Assembly (NCBI GenBank): GCA_021201355.1
Contig: JAJQFC010000118.1
Location: 1 to 40,750, forward strand
Direction of reading: 5' to 3'
DNA length: 40,750 bases
Origin: Planctomycetaceae bacterium
GTDB lineage: Bacteria > Planctomycetota > SZUA-567
Shown here piece by piece: positions 32,724 to 40,750 of this stretch (its first letter is position 1; the number at the start of each line of letters is the position of its first letter). Made by a program: the position numbers and the translations under genes. The notes under the pieces are model-generated. The model was not told where the DNA came from and did not search any database. It worked only from the letters and a program-made list of their open reading frames with translations.

Positions 32724-33869
32724 ATGCCGAACAATGTCGCCCTCTACCTGAGCCTTACCCAGATGCACCACCAGGGCATCGCCAACGGCGCCCTCCGCTA
32801 CGCCAATGCCAAGGGCTGGCGCATTTTCGGCGCCTATTGGCCGATGTACGAAATCGGCGCCATCGACGCCTGGAACGGCGACGGCATCATCGCAGCCGTT
32901 GAAAGTGCGGGCGAACTCCGGAAGCTTCGCCGCGCCGGCGTCCCGATTGTCGACATCTCCGGAGCCATCGAGCGGGACGACCTCACCCGGGTCAGTAACG
33001 ACAACGTTGCCATCGGCCGCCTCGCCGGCGACCACATCGCCCGTCTCGGCTACGACCGCTACTGCTTCGCCGCCGCCGCCGGCTCGCTCTGGTCCGACGA
33101 ACGTTTCCGGGGCTTTCAGGAGGCGACCGCCCCGTACCGCCGGGACGACGTCGCCGTGTTCAGGCGAAAATACGGCTGGTGGCAGTCGCCGGAATTTTCC
33201 CCGGAACTGGCGCGTTTTCTCCGCCGGCAGAAACGCCCGTTCGCCGTCATGGCCGCGAACGACATCATCGGTATGAACGTGGTCGGCGCCTGCCGCCTGG
33301 CCGGCCTCGCCATCCCGGCGGACGTCGCCCTCGTCAGCGTCGACAACGAGGAGCTTCTTTGCGAACTGTCGACGCCGCCGATGTCCAGCATTCCCTTCGA
33401 CCGGTTCGAAATCGGCTTCCGCGCCGCCGAGCGCCTGGACGCCCTCATGCAGGGCCTTATCGGCTACATGCCGCCCCTTCTCATCCCGCCCCTTCCCCTG
33501 GTGGAACGGGCGTCGTCGACGCTCCTGTCCTCCACCGACATCATGGTAAACGAGGCCCTGTCGTATATCCGGCAAAACGCCCGCCAGGGCATCGGCGCTG
33601 TCGAGGTTGTACGGCAGGCCAAGCGTTCCCGGCGGACGCTCGAGACGCGGTTCAAGAAGATTGTCGGCACGTCGATTCTTGAAGAGATCCACCGCGTCCG
33701 CATCGGCCACGCCAGTCATCTCCTCCTGGAGACGACCCTGCCGGTGAGCCGGATTTCAAAGGACTGCGGTTTCAATTCGGTGGCGCGTTTCATCGCCGTC
33801 TTTACGGAGATGACCGGCGCGTCGCCGAAGGCGTACCGCCAGCGGAAAGGGGTGATGGTGAAGGAGTGA
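32724..33869 (+). CDS. XylR-type transcriptional regulator (LacI-like sensor + AraC HTH)
   Basis: The 381-residue protein fuses an N-terminal LacI/GalR-type periplasmic-binding fold to a C-terminal AraC helix-turn-helix pair. The sensor carries GIANGALRYANAKGWRIFGA, VSNDNVAIGRLAGDHIARLG and PFAVMAANDIIGMNVVGACR. The DNA-binding part carries VEVVRQAKRSRRTLETRFKK and LPVSRISKDCGFNSVARFIA then VFTEMTGASPKAYR. This is the architecture of E. coli XylR, which activates pentose genes on sugar binding. AAGGAG precedes the ATG. The divergent sugar-binding protein and URO-D-like genes are its likely targets. Confidence 0.92.
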   Translation: MPNNVALYLSLTQMHHQGIANGALRYANAKGWRIFGAYWPMYEIGAIDAWNGDGIIAAVESAGELRKLRRAGVPIVDISGAIERDDLTRVSNDNVAIGRLAGDHIARLGYDRYCFAAAAGSLWSDERFRGFQEATAPYRRDDVAVFRRKYGWWQSPEFSPELARFLRRQKRPFAVMAANDIIGMNVVGACRLAGLAIPADVALVSVDNEELLCELSTPPMSSIPFDRFEIGFRAAERLDALMQGLIGYMPPLLIPPLPLVERASSTLLSSTDIMVNEALSYIRQNARQGIGAVEVVRQAKRSRRTLETRFKKIVGTSILEEIHRVRIGHASHLLLETTLPVSRISKDCGFNSVARFIAVFTEMTGASPKAYRQRKGVMVKE

Positions 33870-33955
33870 ATGTCACAAAGGTCAGGCGCTAAGGAGCGGA
33901 GCACGCCGATGACGGCGTCCGGAGATATCCTGGTCTGGACACGACGCGTGGAATC

Positions 33956-34648
33956 CTACCGTTCGTCAACAAAACCATACTGTATGCTGGATACCCCACC
34001 TTCCGGCTTGAAATACCCTATCTTATCGAACAACTCGGAATACGCACCGGCCACCGCTTTTGCCGGATCCTGATTATACTGTTCGGCAAAGCTCGTATTT
34101 TTATCCGCATAATTCAGGATTGTCGAAAGGGCGGCGATTCTTCCAAAAAGGTCGTTGTCAATGGACTGGTTGAATTTATGATAATTGTTCCTGTTGGAAG
34201 CATAGTCGATTTCTTCAACTCGGGTGACCGTCTCGCCATTGGCGTTTTCAAAGGTTTCAGTCTCGCCCTTACTGACGTGGATCAAAAGACCAGGCCGCGA
34301 CAGCGGCGGCGTGGTGCCGTCAAACGCGGTAAACTTCGGGAAGGTGACACTGCCCAGGATGCCGTTTTCGCGCATTGCCGTTTGGATGTTGTCGGAAAAC
34401 TGATTCTTTAACGATTCCACTTCTTCCCGAACCTCCTCCAAGGACTGAGGGGTGTTCGAAAAATACTGCCTAATCCGGTTTTCATACGTATTCTTCTCAG
34501 CCAGGTCTTTTGCTTCCGGCGAAATTTCCACGCTATCGCCAGCCACCGGGGAATTGGGTGATTCCTTATCTTCATTTGACTCGACCGAAGACGTCGAGGA
34601 AGTTTCGTACGTGTACTGCATCGCTTTGCAATAATTGGCAACGTACAT
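33956..34648 (-). CDS. Hypothetical protein with DSVEISPEA motif
   Basis: The start chosen is the ATG at 34646-34648 with AAAGGAG upstream (MYVANYCKAMQYTYET), giving 230 residues. A Ser/Thr/Asn-rich linker (SSTSSVESNEDKESPNSP) leads to VAGDSVEISPEAKDLAEKN, a motif like that in FlgM and several surface- or flagella-associated hypothetical proteins. A coiled region follows (SLEEVREEVESLKNQFSDNI) and then a domain ending YSELFDKIGYFKPEGG. No signal peptide or membrane segment is seen. I cannot assign a function. Confidence 0.7.
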   Translation of the reverse strand: MYVANYCKAMQYTYETSSTSSVESNEDKESPNSPVAGDSVEISPEAKDLAEKNTYENRIRQYFSNTPQSLEEVREEVESLKNQFSDNIQTAMRENGILGSVTFPKFTAFDGTTPPLSRPGLLIHVSKGETETFENANGETVTRVEEIDYASNRNNYHKFNQSIDNDLFGRIAALSTILNYADKNTSFAEQYNQDPAKAVAGAYSELFDKIGYFKPEGGVSSIQYGFVDER

Positions 34649-34890
34649 CGCATCTCCTTTTACGCAGAATTGACCCTCCATGCTTGCCGTTTTAACGAGC
34701 AAGGAGCATGCCACTCCAATGATAAAATGACAAGGCGCTTGTCGCGCTTGGGTTTCTGCGCTACGTAAAAGAAATGGCGGCGTTTAGTTTTCTAAAAGAG
34801 ACGACATTTTTGCCGCCCGTGGCGGCATAAATCGGCTGGATACTCCTGGCACGCGTCTTCATACAGTTTTCATTGCCAGAAAACGGACAC

Positions 34891-34926
34891 AAAAAAACCG
34901 CCCCTCCAAAAGAGGCGGCGGTTTTT
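34891..34926 (-). terminator. Terminator of the thrS-infC-rpmI-rplT operon
   Basis: On the minus strand CCGCC-GCCTC pairs through a TTTTG loop with GAGGG-GCGG and is followed by seven T. It stands just after the rplT stop. Confidence 0.88.
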
Positions 34927-34958
34927 AGAAAATACCGGGTCAAACCGTAAGGCAAAAT

Positions 34959-35318
34959 CTACTTGCCGATGGCGGCCTTGGCCTTCTGGACGACGAGCTT
35001 AAACGCTTCCGGCTCGTTGATGGCGAGTTCGGAAAGGGTCTTCCGGTCGAGTTCGATCTTCGCCTTGACAAGCCCTTCAATGAAGCGGCTGTAGGAGATG
35101 TCGAGGGCGCGGACGGCGGCCGAAATACGGGTAATCCAGAGGCGGCGGAAATCGCCCTTCCGCTTGCGGCGGTCGTGGGTGGCGTAGACTTCGGCGCGGA
35201 TAACGGCGCCCTGGGCGATGCGGCGGAGCTTGGACCGGCCGCCGACAAACCCCTTGGCCTTCTTCATCGCCGCCTTGCGTTTTTTATGTTGAGCAACACC
35301 TGTCGTGGAACGTGCCAT
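34959..35318 (-). CDS. rplT: 50S ribosomal protein L20
   Basis: The 119 residues are L20 throughout: ARSTTGVAQHKKRKAAMKKA at the basic N-terminal tail (first residue removed in the mature protein), GGRSKLRRIAQGAVIRAEVY, RDRRKRKGDFRRLW-type core (here HDRRKRKGDFRRLWITRISA), YSRFIEGLVKAKIELDRKTL and a helical end. It binds 23S rRNA early in large-subunit assembly and in other bacteria represses the rpmI-rplT messenger. The ATG at 35316-35318 was chosen over a longer frame because it gives the conserved N-terminus. It ends the operon before a terminator. Confidence 0.97.
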   Translation of the reverse strand: MARSTTGVAQHKKRKAAMKKAKGFVGGRSKLRRIAQGAVIRAEVYATHDRRKRKGDFRRLWITRISAAVRALDISYSRFIEGLVKAKIELDRKTLSELAINEPEAFKLVVQKAKAAIGK

Positions 35319-35406
35319 GGTAGAGACTCCCTTTTGACTGCATCCGCCGCTTCGGATTTTCCACGAGGCGCGGACGGATTGTGCCATTTCGTCTGTTGAA
35401 AATAGA

Positions 35407-35604
35407 TTAAATCAAACCCAGGCCTTGACGAATCTGCTTGACCGCCGCGCCTTCCAACGGACGAATCTTCGACAGGCGACGCTTCTGCACCGCGCTCTTC
35501 CGGACGCGCTTGTGGCGGCCTCCGGCACCCTTGGCCATAACCTTGCCGGTGCGGGTGACGCGCACCCGTTTCACCAGGGCTTTAACAGGTTTCTGTTTCG
35601 GCAT
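35407..35604 (-). CDS. rpmI: 50S ribosomal protein L35
   Basis: The 65-residue basic protein has the L35 pattern MPKQKPVKALVKRVRVTRTG, GKVMAKGAGGRHKRVRKS and QKRRLSKIRPLEGAAVKQI. The ATG at 35602-35604 has AAAGGAA seven bases upstream. L35 is a component of the large ribosomal subunit. It sits between infC and rplT as in most bacteria. A longer in-frame extension to 35661 has no support. Confidence 0.96.
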   Translation of the reverse strand: MPKQKPVKALVKRVRVTRTGKVMAKGAGGRHKRVRKSAVQKRRLSKIRPLEGAAVKQIRQGLGLI

Positions 35605-35939
35605 AGCATTGTTCCTTTCACTCTCACGCAGGGAAAAAACGGTCGCGGCGAATAACGCCAAATCCTTCCCGACCGCGTGGCTGTTTCCGGTTGCCCGTCA
35701 TGTCGCGTCACGTCGGCTTCGCCTGTCAGACCGTTACTCGGTTTTGCCGCATTGATCACAAAAATCGGTGGTACAAACTCATGTGTAAAAAGCGAACCCG
35801 GCTCGGCGTCGGCCGTAACGGCCACGCCGCGCTGAAAAACCAAATTCGCTTCAGAAATTTCTACCGCTTCATTCGCCAGCTTTGAAGAAGGCGCAGCCAA
35901 AAGCGGGAAACTCCACGCCGGCCGCCCTCTTCCGCCGCC
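35605..35939 (-). other. Long infC-rpmI spacer, possible L20-responsive leader
   Basis: The 335-base gap is unusually long inside this operon and has no credible gene. It contains a hairpin, GGCCGT/ACGGCC (around 35811-35823). A leader controlled by L20, as in other bacteria, or an internal promoter could lie here; neither is shown by the sequence alone. Confidence 0.35.
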
Positions 35940-36650
35940 TTATTCGTCGTCGTCTTCCAGCGGCTCGTCGTCGACATCGCCCAGCTCGTCCTTCGGAATG
36001 ATGCGGGTAATGCGTTCCAAATCCTGGGCGGCGCGCTTTTCCGCCTCGAGACGTTCCGCTTCCGCCTGGAGCCTGACCTCTTCCTTCTCGCGGGCGGCGA
36101 GGATTTGCTTGAGGTTCGGCAGCGGCGCCAGGGTCATCGTCATCTTCTTGCCGTCCTTCCGGGGCGGCGCGTCCATCTTGGAGATGTCCGACAGCGGTTT
36201 CGAGAACTGTTCCCGGAGGAGCTGTTCGCCGAGATCGGCGTGGGAATGTTCGCGGGCGCGGAACATCATAATGAACAACACCCGGTGGCCGGCTTCGAGG
36301 AACTGCCGCGCCTTGCTCCGCTTGATGCCGACGTCGTGCGGCTCGATGCGGAACGACTTGATGCGGAGCTGTTTCAGTTCCGACGCCTGGTATTTCCGCT
36401 TCTGCTCGTGCTCGCGCTTGGCCTGCTGGTATTTGAACTTGCCGTAGTCCATGATGCGGCAGACCGGCGGTTTGGCGGTGGGCGAAATTTCCACCAAATC
36501 CAGTTCCGCGGCCCGGGCCCGGTCAAAAGCCGCGCTGAAAGGAACCACCCCCAATGCTTCGCCGTCCTCGCCGATGAGCCGGACCTCGTCCACATTGCGA
36601 ATCTGCTCGTTAAGCCTCAGTTCCTTTTTGTTGCCGCCGCTGTTCGTCAT
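35940..36650 (-). CDS. infC: Translation initiation factor IF-3 with acidic C-terminal extension
   Basis: The start chosen is the ATG at 36648-36650 with GGGGAG five bases upstream. The N-domain carries RLNEQIRNVDEVRLIGEDGE and DLVEISPTAKPPVCRIMDYG, the linker KFKYQQAKREHEQKRKY, and the C-domain ELKQLRIKSFRIEPHDVGIK and ARQFLEAGHRVLFIMMFRAR. IF-3 binds the 30S subunit and checks the initiator tRNA and start codon. After the normal end near APLPNLKQIL the protein carries about 60 extra residues, rich in Glu/Lys and ending PLEDDDE, an acidic tail of unknown role. It lies between thrS and rpmI. IF-3 often represses its own messenger through a rare start codon, but here the codon is ATG. Confidence 0.95.
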   Translation of the reverse strand: MTNSGGNKKELRLNEQIRNVDEVRLIGEDGEALGVVPFSAAFDRARAAELDLVEISPTAKPPVCRIMDYGKFKYQQAKREHEQKRKYQASELKQLRIKSFRIEPHDVGIKRSKARQFLEAGHRVLFIMMFRAREHSHADLGEQLLREQFSKPLSDISKMDAPPRKDGKKMTMTLAPLPNLKQILAAREKEEVRLQAEAERLEAEKRAAQDLERITRIIPKDELGDVDDEPLEDDDE

Positions 36651-36733
36651 CCAGTCTCCCCTTTGAAGAGCCAAGCGATCGCACCGTATCTTCGGATACC
36701 CGCGCGATCAAAAAACCACCCGCACCCCGCGCT

Positions 36734-38656
36734 CTACTTTTCCGCCCGGGGCGGTAAACGCCGTTCGCGAATCTCCGCCGTCAGTTCGACCAGGATGTCG
36801 TCGACCCGGCGGCTGCCGATGTCGCCGACAAGGCGCCGGCGCATCGCCGCTTCGCCGGACTGCATTTCCTTTTCGCCGATGACAAGGGTGACCGGCACCC
36901 GGGCGATTTCGCTTTCCCGGATCTTCGCGCCGATCTTGTCGCCGCGATCGTCCAGGTGGGCCCGGATGCCCTCGCCCTTCAGTTTGGCGAGGATTTCGTT
37001 CCCGTACGGAATGGCGGCGTCGGTGACGGTGAGGATGCGGACCTGCTGCGGCGCCAGCCACAGCGGGAAGTCGCCGGCGAAATGCTCGATAAGCCCGCCG
37101 ACAAACCGCTCCATCGAGCCGAGGACGGTGCGGTGGAGCATGACCACCTTATGGCGCTCGTTGTCCGAGCCGACATACTCGACGTTGAACCGTTCGGGCA
37201 GGTTGAAATCGAGCTGCGTCGTCGGACCCTGCCATTCGCGGCCGAGGGCGTCGACGAGCTTGATGTCGATTTTCGGCCCGTAGAACACGCCGCCGCCTTC
37301 GTCGACTTCATACGGCATGTTCCGCCGTTCAAGCACGGCGCGGAGGGCGCTCGTCGCCATTTCCCACTGGGCGTCGGTGCCGATGGCTTTGGCCGGGCGG
37401 GTGGCGAGGAAGGCCTTGTAGGTGTAGCCGAAGGTCTTCATCATGTGTTCCATGAGGTCGAGAACACCGTTGATTTCGCCTTCCACCTGTTCCGGCGTGC
37501 AGAAGATGTGCGAGTCGTCCTGGGTAAAGCCGCGGACGCGGAGCATGCCGTGGAGGGTGCCGGACGGTTCGTAGCGGTACACCGTGCCGAGTTCGCACCA
37601 GCGGAACGGCAGTTCGCGGTAACTGTGGACATTGGAATTATAAATAAGGATATGGCCGGGACAGTTCATCGGCTTGACCCGGTACGGATTGCCGTCGATG
37701 TCCATCGGGCTGTACATCATGTCGCCGTAATTTTCGAGGTGTCCGGAGCGTTTGTAAATCTCCTCCGACGCGATATGCGGCGTGTAGAGAAGCTGGTACC
37801 CCCGCTTCAGGTGCTCTTCCTTCCAGAACGCCTCGACTTCGTGACGGATAATCGACCCGTTCGGATGCCAGAGAATAAGCCCCGGGCCGACGTCCGGCTC
37901 GGTGGAAAACAGGTCCATCTGCTTCCCGATGACCCGGTGATCGCGCCGCTTCGCCTCTTCAAGCTTCTTCAGATAATCCTTCAGTTCGTCCTGCGTCGGG
38001 AACGCCGTTCCGTAGACGCGGGTAAGCTGTTTCTGGGTGGCGTCGCCGTGCCAGTAGGCTCCGGCCAGGCTCATGACCTTGACGGCGCCGATCTTTCCGG
38101 TCGACGGCACGTGCGGCCCCCGGCAGAGGTCGGAAAACTCGCCCTGCTCGTAGAAGCTGATGACGTCGCCGTCGGCGCGGGCGATGTTGTCGAGCTTGTA
38201 CTCGTCCCCGGCGTACTTTTTCTCGGCTTCGGCCCGGGTCAGTTCCTGACGGACAAAGGGCCGGTTGGCCTTGATAATCTTCTGCATCGCCCGCTCGATC
38301 TTCGGCAGATCTTCCGCGGTGATGACGGTCGGCGAATCGACATCATAGTAGAATCCGTCCTCGACCGCCGGCCCGTAGGCGAATTTGGTGCCGGGAAACA
38401 GTTGGAGAATCGCCTCCGCCAGCACGTGGGAGCCGGAGTGACGCATAATATCCAGCCCTTCCGGCGTGTCCGGCATGACAAACGAGACGGCGGCATCGGA
38501 ATCGATGGTTTGGGTAAGATCGACGGTCTCGCCGTTGACGGTGGCGGCCAGGGCCTTTTTCGCCACGTCCCGGGACACGGCGGCGGCCACTTCGGACAAG
38601 GGGAGCGGTTTGTCAAACTGGAGTGATTTGCCGTCCGGCAAGCTGACTGTAAACAT
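36734..38656 (-). CDS. thrS: Threonyl-tRNA synthetase
   Basis: The 640-residue class II synthetase attaches threonine to tRNA-Thr. In order: TGS domain (MFTVSLPDGKSLQFDKPLPL); editing domain with HSGSHVLAEAILQLFPGTKF and LCRGPHVPSTGKIG; catalytic core with motif 2-type MNCPGHILIYNSNVHSYREL, FRWCELGTVYRYEPSGTLHG, and motif 3 RTVLGSMERFVGGLIEHFAG; then the anticodon-binding domain (VTDAAIPYGNEILAKLKGEG). Zinc ligands are the Cys of NCPGH and later histidines. The ATG at 38654-38656 gives the conserved N-terminus; a longer frame to 38707 is not supported. It heads the operon with infC, rpmI and rplT. Confidence 0.97.
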   Translation of the reverse strand: MFTVSLPDGKSLQFDKPLPLSEVAAAVSRDVAKKALAATVNGETVDLTQTIDSDAAVSFVMPDTPEGLDIMRHSGSHVLAEAILQLFPGTKFAYGPAVEDGFYYDVDSPTVITAEDLPKIERAMQKIIKANRPFVRQELTRAEAEKKYAGDEYKLDNIARADGDVISFYEQGEFSDLCRGPHVPSTGKIGAVKVMSLAGAYWHGDATQKQLTRVYGTAFPTQDELKDYLKKLEEAKRRDHRVIGKQMDLFSTEPDVGPGLILWHPNGSIIRHEVEAFWKEEHLKRGYQLLYTPHIASEEIYKRSGHLENYGDMMYSPMDIDGNPYRVKPMNCPGHILIYNSNVHSYRELPFRWCELGTVYRYEPSGTLHGMLRVRGFTQDDSHIFCTPEQVEGEINGVLDLMEHMMKTFGYTYKAFLATRPAKAIGTDAQWEMATSALRAVLERRNMPYEVDEGGGVFYGPKIDIKLVDALGREWQGPTTQLDFNLPERFNVEYVGSDNERHKVVMLHRTVLGSMERFVGGLIEHFAGDFPLWLAPQQVRILTVTDAAIPYGNEILAKLKGEGIRAHLDDRGDKIGAKIRESEIARVPVTLVIGEKEMQSGEAAMRRRLVGDIGSRRVDDILVELTAEIRERRLPPRAEK

Positions 38657-38759
38657 GGGAGGTTCCGTTTCCTTTTCCGTCGGCCCGCTGCGGCGGCCGA
38701 CATGCATTTATATGAATGGTGGAAAAAGGGGAGCGGAACAAGGCGTGATTGTAGAAATG

Positions 38760-38786
38760 GGAACCTCGTCCCGGGGACGCGGTTCC
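38760..38786 (-). promoter_or_regulatory. Strong hairpin in the thrS leader
   Basis: GGAACC (38760-38765) and GGTTCC (38781-38786) pair, with GTCCC/GGGGAC nested inside, about 105 bases before the thrS start. The wider leader (38657-39033, 377 bases) holds no credible gene. The hairpin might be an operator (E. coli ThrS represses its own messenger through such stems) or an attenuator. A T-box was considered and not accepted. Confidence 0.4.
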
Positions 38787-39033
38787 GTCATGATTTCATC
38801 CACGTTGTCTCGCACCCTTTTCCAGCGACGGGCGGACGGATAAACTTCCGCCGGACACCATCGCGTCAGGCCGTACTCGGCCCGCTGCTTCAACCATGGG
38901 AAGGGAGGGCGCTCCCACCCAGGGCGGCGCTTACGAAAGAGGACAGAGGGAGGCATCCCTCATACGTTCCCCTGCCGGGCACAGTACCGAAGTATACGGG
39001 AGAGTGCACAGAAGCGCAAGTACGAAGAAAAAA

Positions 39034-39110
39034 TGGTGGGCGACACTGGGCTCGAACCAGTGACCCCCAGCTTGTCGAGCTGGTGCTCTAGCCAACTGAG
39101 CTAGTCGCCC
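39034..39110 (-). tRNA. tRNA-Val (anticodon GAC) with C33
   Basis: Minus-strand cloverleaf: acceptor GGGCGAC/GTCGCCC, D arm GCTC-AGTTGGCTA-GAGC, anticodon stem CCAGC/GCTGG around the loop TCGACAA, T arm ACTGG-TTCGAGC-CCAGT, discriminator A and encoded CCA. The anticodon by position is GAC (Val). Position 33, almost always T, is C here, which is unusual. Confidence 0.88.
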
Positions 39111-39216
39111 ACTTCAATTTCGTAGAGAGAGCATCTTATGGCTATCGGCCAAATTGTCAAGATGTTTTTCTAAAACTTTTTCCAGACGCGAAAAAGACTC
39201 GCACCCGCCATTCCGG

Positions 39217-40750
39217 CTATTCAAGAATTGTCACCTTCCCGCCGATACGGGCAAAACTGAACAATTCCTCCACATCCTTGTCGTGCAGCCGGACGCATCC
39301 CGCCGAGGTATAGCCGGGGATGGAGTCGTCCACCGTCGTCCCGTGGATGCCGAGGCCCTGGGTATTCATCCCCTTCATCGCCATCCAGCGGCTGCCGAGG
39401 ATGTTTTCCGGATGGTCGTTCGGAAGGAGCTGCCCGTTCGCCGGGTTGGTCCACGACGGGAAGCGGTCCTTCGACGTAAAGGTGTATGTTCCGGCCGGCG
39501 TCTTCATGCCGTCCCCGACGCAGGCCGGATATTCCCGAACCCAGCGGCCATCGAGGAACCAGGTGAGGGTCGGGCCGCGTTCCGGATCGCGTTCGTTTTT
39601 CCTGACAATGACCTCGACGTCGCCGACGATGAGCTTCAGGTCAAGCCCGGCCCGGATGCGGTTCGGATCGATACTGTTGATGCGGGCGATGGATTCATAA
39701 TCGACCCGATACTTGTTCGCGATGCTCCCGAGGAGCTCCCCGTTCTCGACCTTGTGATACCGGGCCAGGCCAGACGGCGCCGTCCCGAAAAACACCATGT
39801 CGTTGATGCGGGACAATTTGGTTTTAATCCCCGCCTTCACCGCGTCGGGCAGGAACGGCGCATCGTCCTTTCCGAGAACGAGCGAGTACATTTTCTGTAT
39901 GTCGTCCCAATAGGATATCTGCGGCCGGTCGCCGGCGAAGCGGTGGTACCAGGTGTCGGCGAGGGCGAGGGCGCTGTAACGGCCGCCGCGGAGGGTCGGA
40001 TACGACGCCGCCGTTTCCCGCCAGGCCAGTTCGGCGGCGGTTTCGTCGCGAAGCATCCGGGCGGCATAGCCCTTCCGGTAGCCGGCCTCGGCCGCGTCGT
40101 CGGGTTCGAGCCGCATGGCGAGGATGTCGTCGAGCCGTTTCATCGCCTCGGCCGGATTCGACGACAACATCTGATCGACGGCGCGCATCTGCGCCTTGGC
40201 GTCGGACAGAACCGGCGCCGGAGCCGGTTGCGACTGGCTGGCGGCGTCGTTCCGAACCGGCGACGCGACAGCGCCGGATGTCCCGGTCGCCGCCGAGGCC
40301 GAAACGGCCCTGGCCCGTTCCTCCTCAAGGCGAAGCTGTCGCTGCTGCGCCGCCGCCTGTAATTGCAACTGCTGCATCTGCGGACTGACGGGCGGCGTCA
40401 CCGCCTCGCCCCCGTTCGTCGCCGGAGCCGCACCGCCGCCCGATCCCGAACGCGTATCAATGGTCGACGCCACCGCCGACACCGGAAGCGCGCCGGAGGC
40501 GGGAAGGTTCGGCCGGAGCGGTGCGGCTTCAGCGGCCGGTCGTACCGGCGCAGCGTCGGCGACCATGCTGAGGGCGGGCGATTCGATATGCCGGGGACTG
40601 CTCGGCGGACGAAGGCCGCTGTCGGCCGATCCGGGCGGAATGCGAAGCTGCGGCGCGGCAAGGGCATTGCCGGACGGCGCCGACGCGACCATCACCTCCC
40701 CGTCCGCGCTCTCGGCGGGCGCGGTGGCAGCGGCGGCGCCGGCATCCGGG
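39217..40750 (-). CDS. L,D-transpeptidase (YkuD) with LysM domain, N-terminus cut by window end
   Basis: The frame is open to the right edge, so the true start lies outside. After a long Pro/Ala/Ser-rich low-complexity region and a helical segment (SDAKAQMRAVDQMLSSNPAE) comes a LysM peptidoglycan-binding domain (YHKVENGELLGSIANKYRVD, YESIARINSIDPNRIRAGLD). A YkuD catalytic domain follows, with LTWFLDGRWVREYPACVGDG, MKGMNTQGLGIHGTTVDDSI and the active-site STSAGC-type sequence, here YTSAGCVRLHDKDVEELFSF (catalytic Cys, His and Arg). Such enzymes make 3-3 peptide cross-links or anchor proteins to peptidoglycan outside the cytoplasmic membrane. The signal peptide is presumably beyond the window. 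Confidence 0.92.
   Translation of the reverse strand, partial: PDAGAAAATAPAESADGEVMVASAPSGNALAAPQLRIPPGSADSGLRPPSSPRHIESPALSMVADAAPVRPAAEAAPLRPNLPASGALPVSAVASTIDTRSGSGGGAAPATNGGEAVTPPVSPQMQQLQLQAAAQQRQLRLEEERARAVSASAATGTSGAVASPVRNDAASQSQPAPAPVLSDAKAQMRAVDQMLSSNPAEAMKRLDDILAMRLEPDDAAEAGYRKGYAARMLRDETAAELAWRETAASYPTLRGGRYSALALADTWYHRFAGDRPQISYWDDIQKMYSLVLGKDDAPFLPDAVKAGIKTKLSRINDMVFFGTAPSGLARYHKVENGELLGSIANKYRVDYESIARINSIDPNRIRAGLDLKLIVGDVEVIVRKNERDPERGPTLTWFLDGRWVREYPACVGDGMKTPAGTYTFTSKDRFPSWTNPANGQLLPNDHPENILGSRWMAMKGMNTQGLGIHGTTVDDSIPGYTSAGCVRLHDKDVEELFSFARIGGKVTILE

Noticed and set aside
35571-35900. A 109-residue minus-strand frame between infC and rpmI
   Set aside because: It runs into the rpmI start in another frame, has no ribosome site and an atypical composition.
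36956-38626. A 556-residue plus-strand frame opposite thrS
   Set aside because: Shadow of thrS, which is complete and unmistakable on the other strand.
38740-38800. T-box riboswitch before thrS, suggested by GGAACCGCG
   Set aside because: The sequence sits in a simple symmetrical hairpin; no specifier stem, no full T-box consensus and no terminator alternative are visible.
38708-38956. An 82-residue minus-strand frame in the thrS leader
   Set aside because: Arg/Pro-rich, no ribosome site, and it covers the leader hairpin.
1-40750. CRISPR arrays, rRNA genes or intact insertion sequences
   Set aside because: No regularly spaced direct repeats, rRNA sequence or transposase with terminal inverted repeats was seen.

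Overview
The window looks like a chromosomal contig from a GC-rich bacterium, most likely of the Planctomycetes-Verrucomicrobia-Lentisphaerae group. The grounds are indirect: a XylR-type regulator (sugar-binding domain fused to an AraC helix-turn-helix), a uroporphyrinogen-decarboxylase-like protein beside an orphan sugar-binding protein, and a GlpA-like dehydrogenase with an RpiR regulator. The taxonomic call is inference. Ordinary core genes are also present: the translation operon thrS-infC-rpmI-rplT, tRNA-Val and tRNA-Gln.

Layout. 1-3396: a leftward two-gene FAD oxidoreductase operon related to glycerol-3-phosphate dehydrogenase, then an RpiR regulator. The first ~130 bases read as low-quality contig-end sequence. 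3397-7989: a lower-GC, eroded island with a secreted GyrI-like protein, a 5'-truncated MATE transporter, a NapH-like 4Fe-4S membrane protein, an NTF2-like protein and a wrecked P4-type integrase. 7990-22441: a ~14.4 kb integrated element in the 3' half of tRNA-Gln(TTG), bounded by a 38-bp direct repeat. 22473-34648: chromosomal genes for a Tat-exported DUF362 protein, a GluR0-like receptor channel, superoxide dismutase, a chemoreceptor, SfsA, a YaiI-type protein, and a sugar-response cluster. 34891-39110: the translation operon and tRNA-Val. 39217-40750: an L,D-transpeptidase with LysM, cut by the window end.

The element. In order it holds a UPF0175/DUF3368 (PIN) toxin-antitoxin pair; a large SIR2-type putative anti-phage gene split by an in-frame TAG; a serine recombinase; a ~130-nt nested hairpin ending near a terminator (candidate structured RNA); a decayed small secreted protein; a membrane-anchored protein of unknown function; a two-gene AAA+ ATPase operon; a CI-like repressor; a small basic protein; a Rep_trans-type replication initiator or relaxase; an excisionase-like protein; and a tyrosine integrase split by two homopolymer indels. 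No conjugation machinery is visible, so it resembles an integrative mobilizable element. A perfect 7-3-7 palindrome sits within two back-to-back promoters between the repressor and the AAA+ operon. This suggests one repressor governs both the replication module and the AAA+ cargo.

Novelty. The best candidates for something undescribed are the AAA+/147-aa operon under CI-type control, the structured-RNA candidate beside the serine recombinase and SIR2 gene, and the receptor channel with an unrecognisable selectivity filter. Several genes carry single-base lesions (TAG in SIR2, two indels in the integrase, one near the end of the URO-D gene). These could be real decay or sequencing error, and the sequence alone cannot say which.
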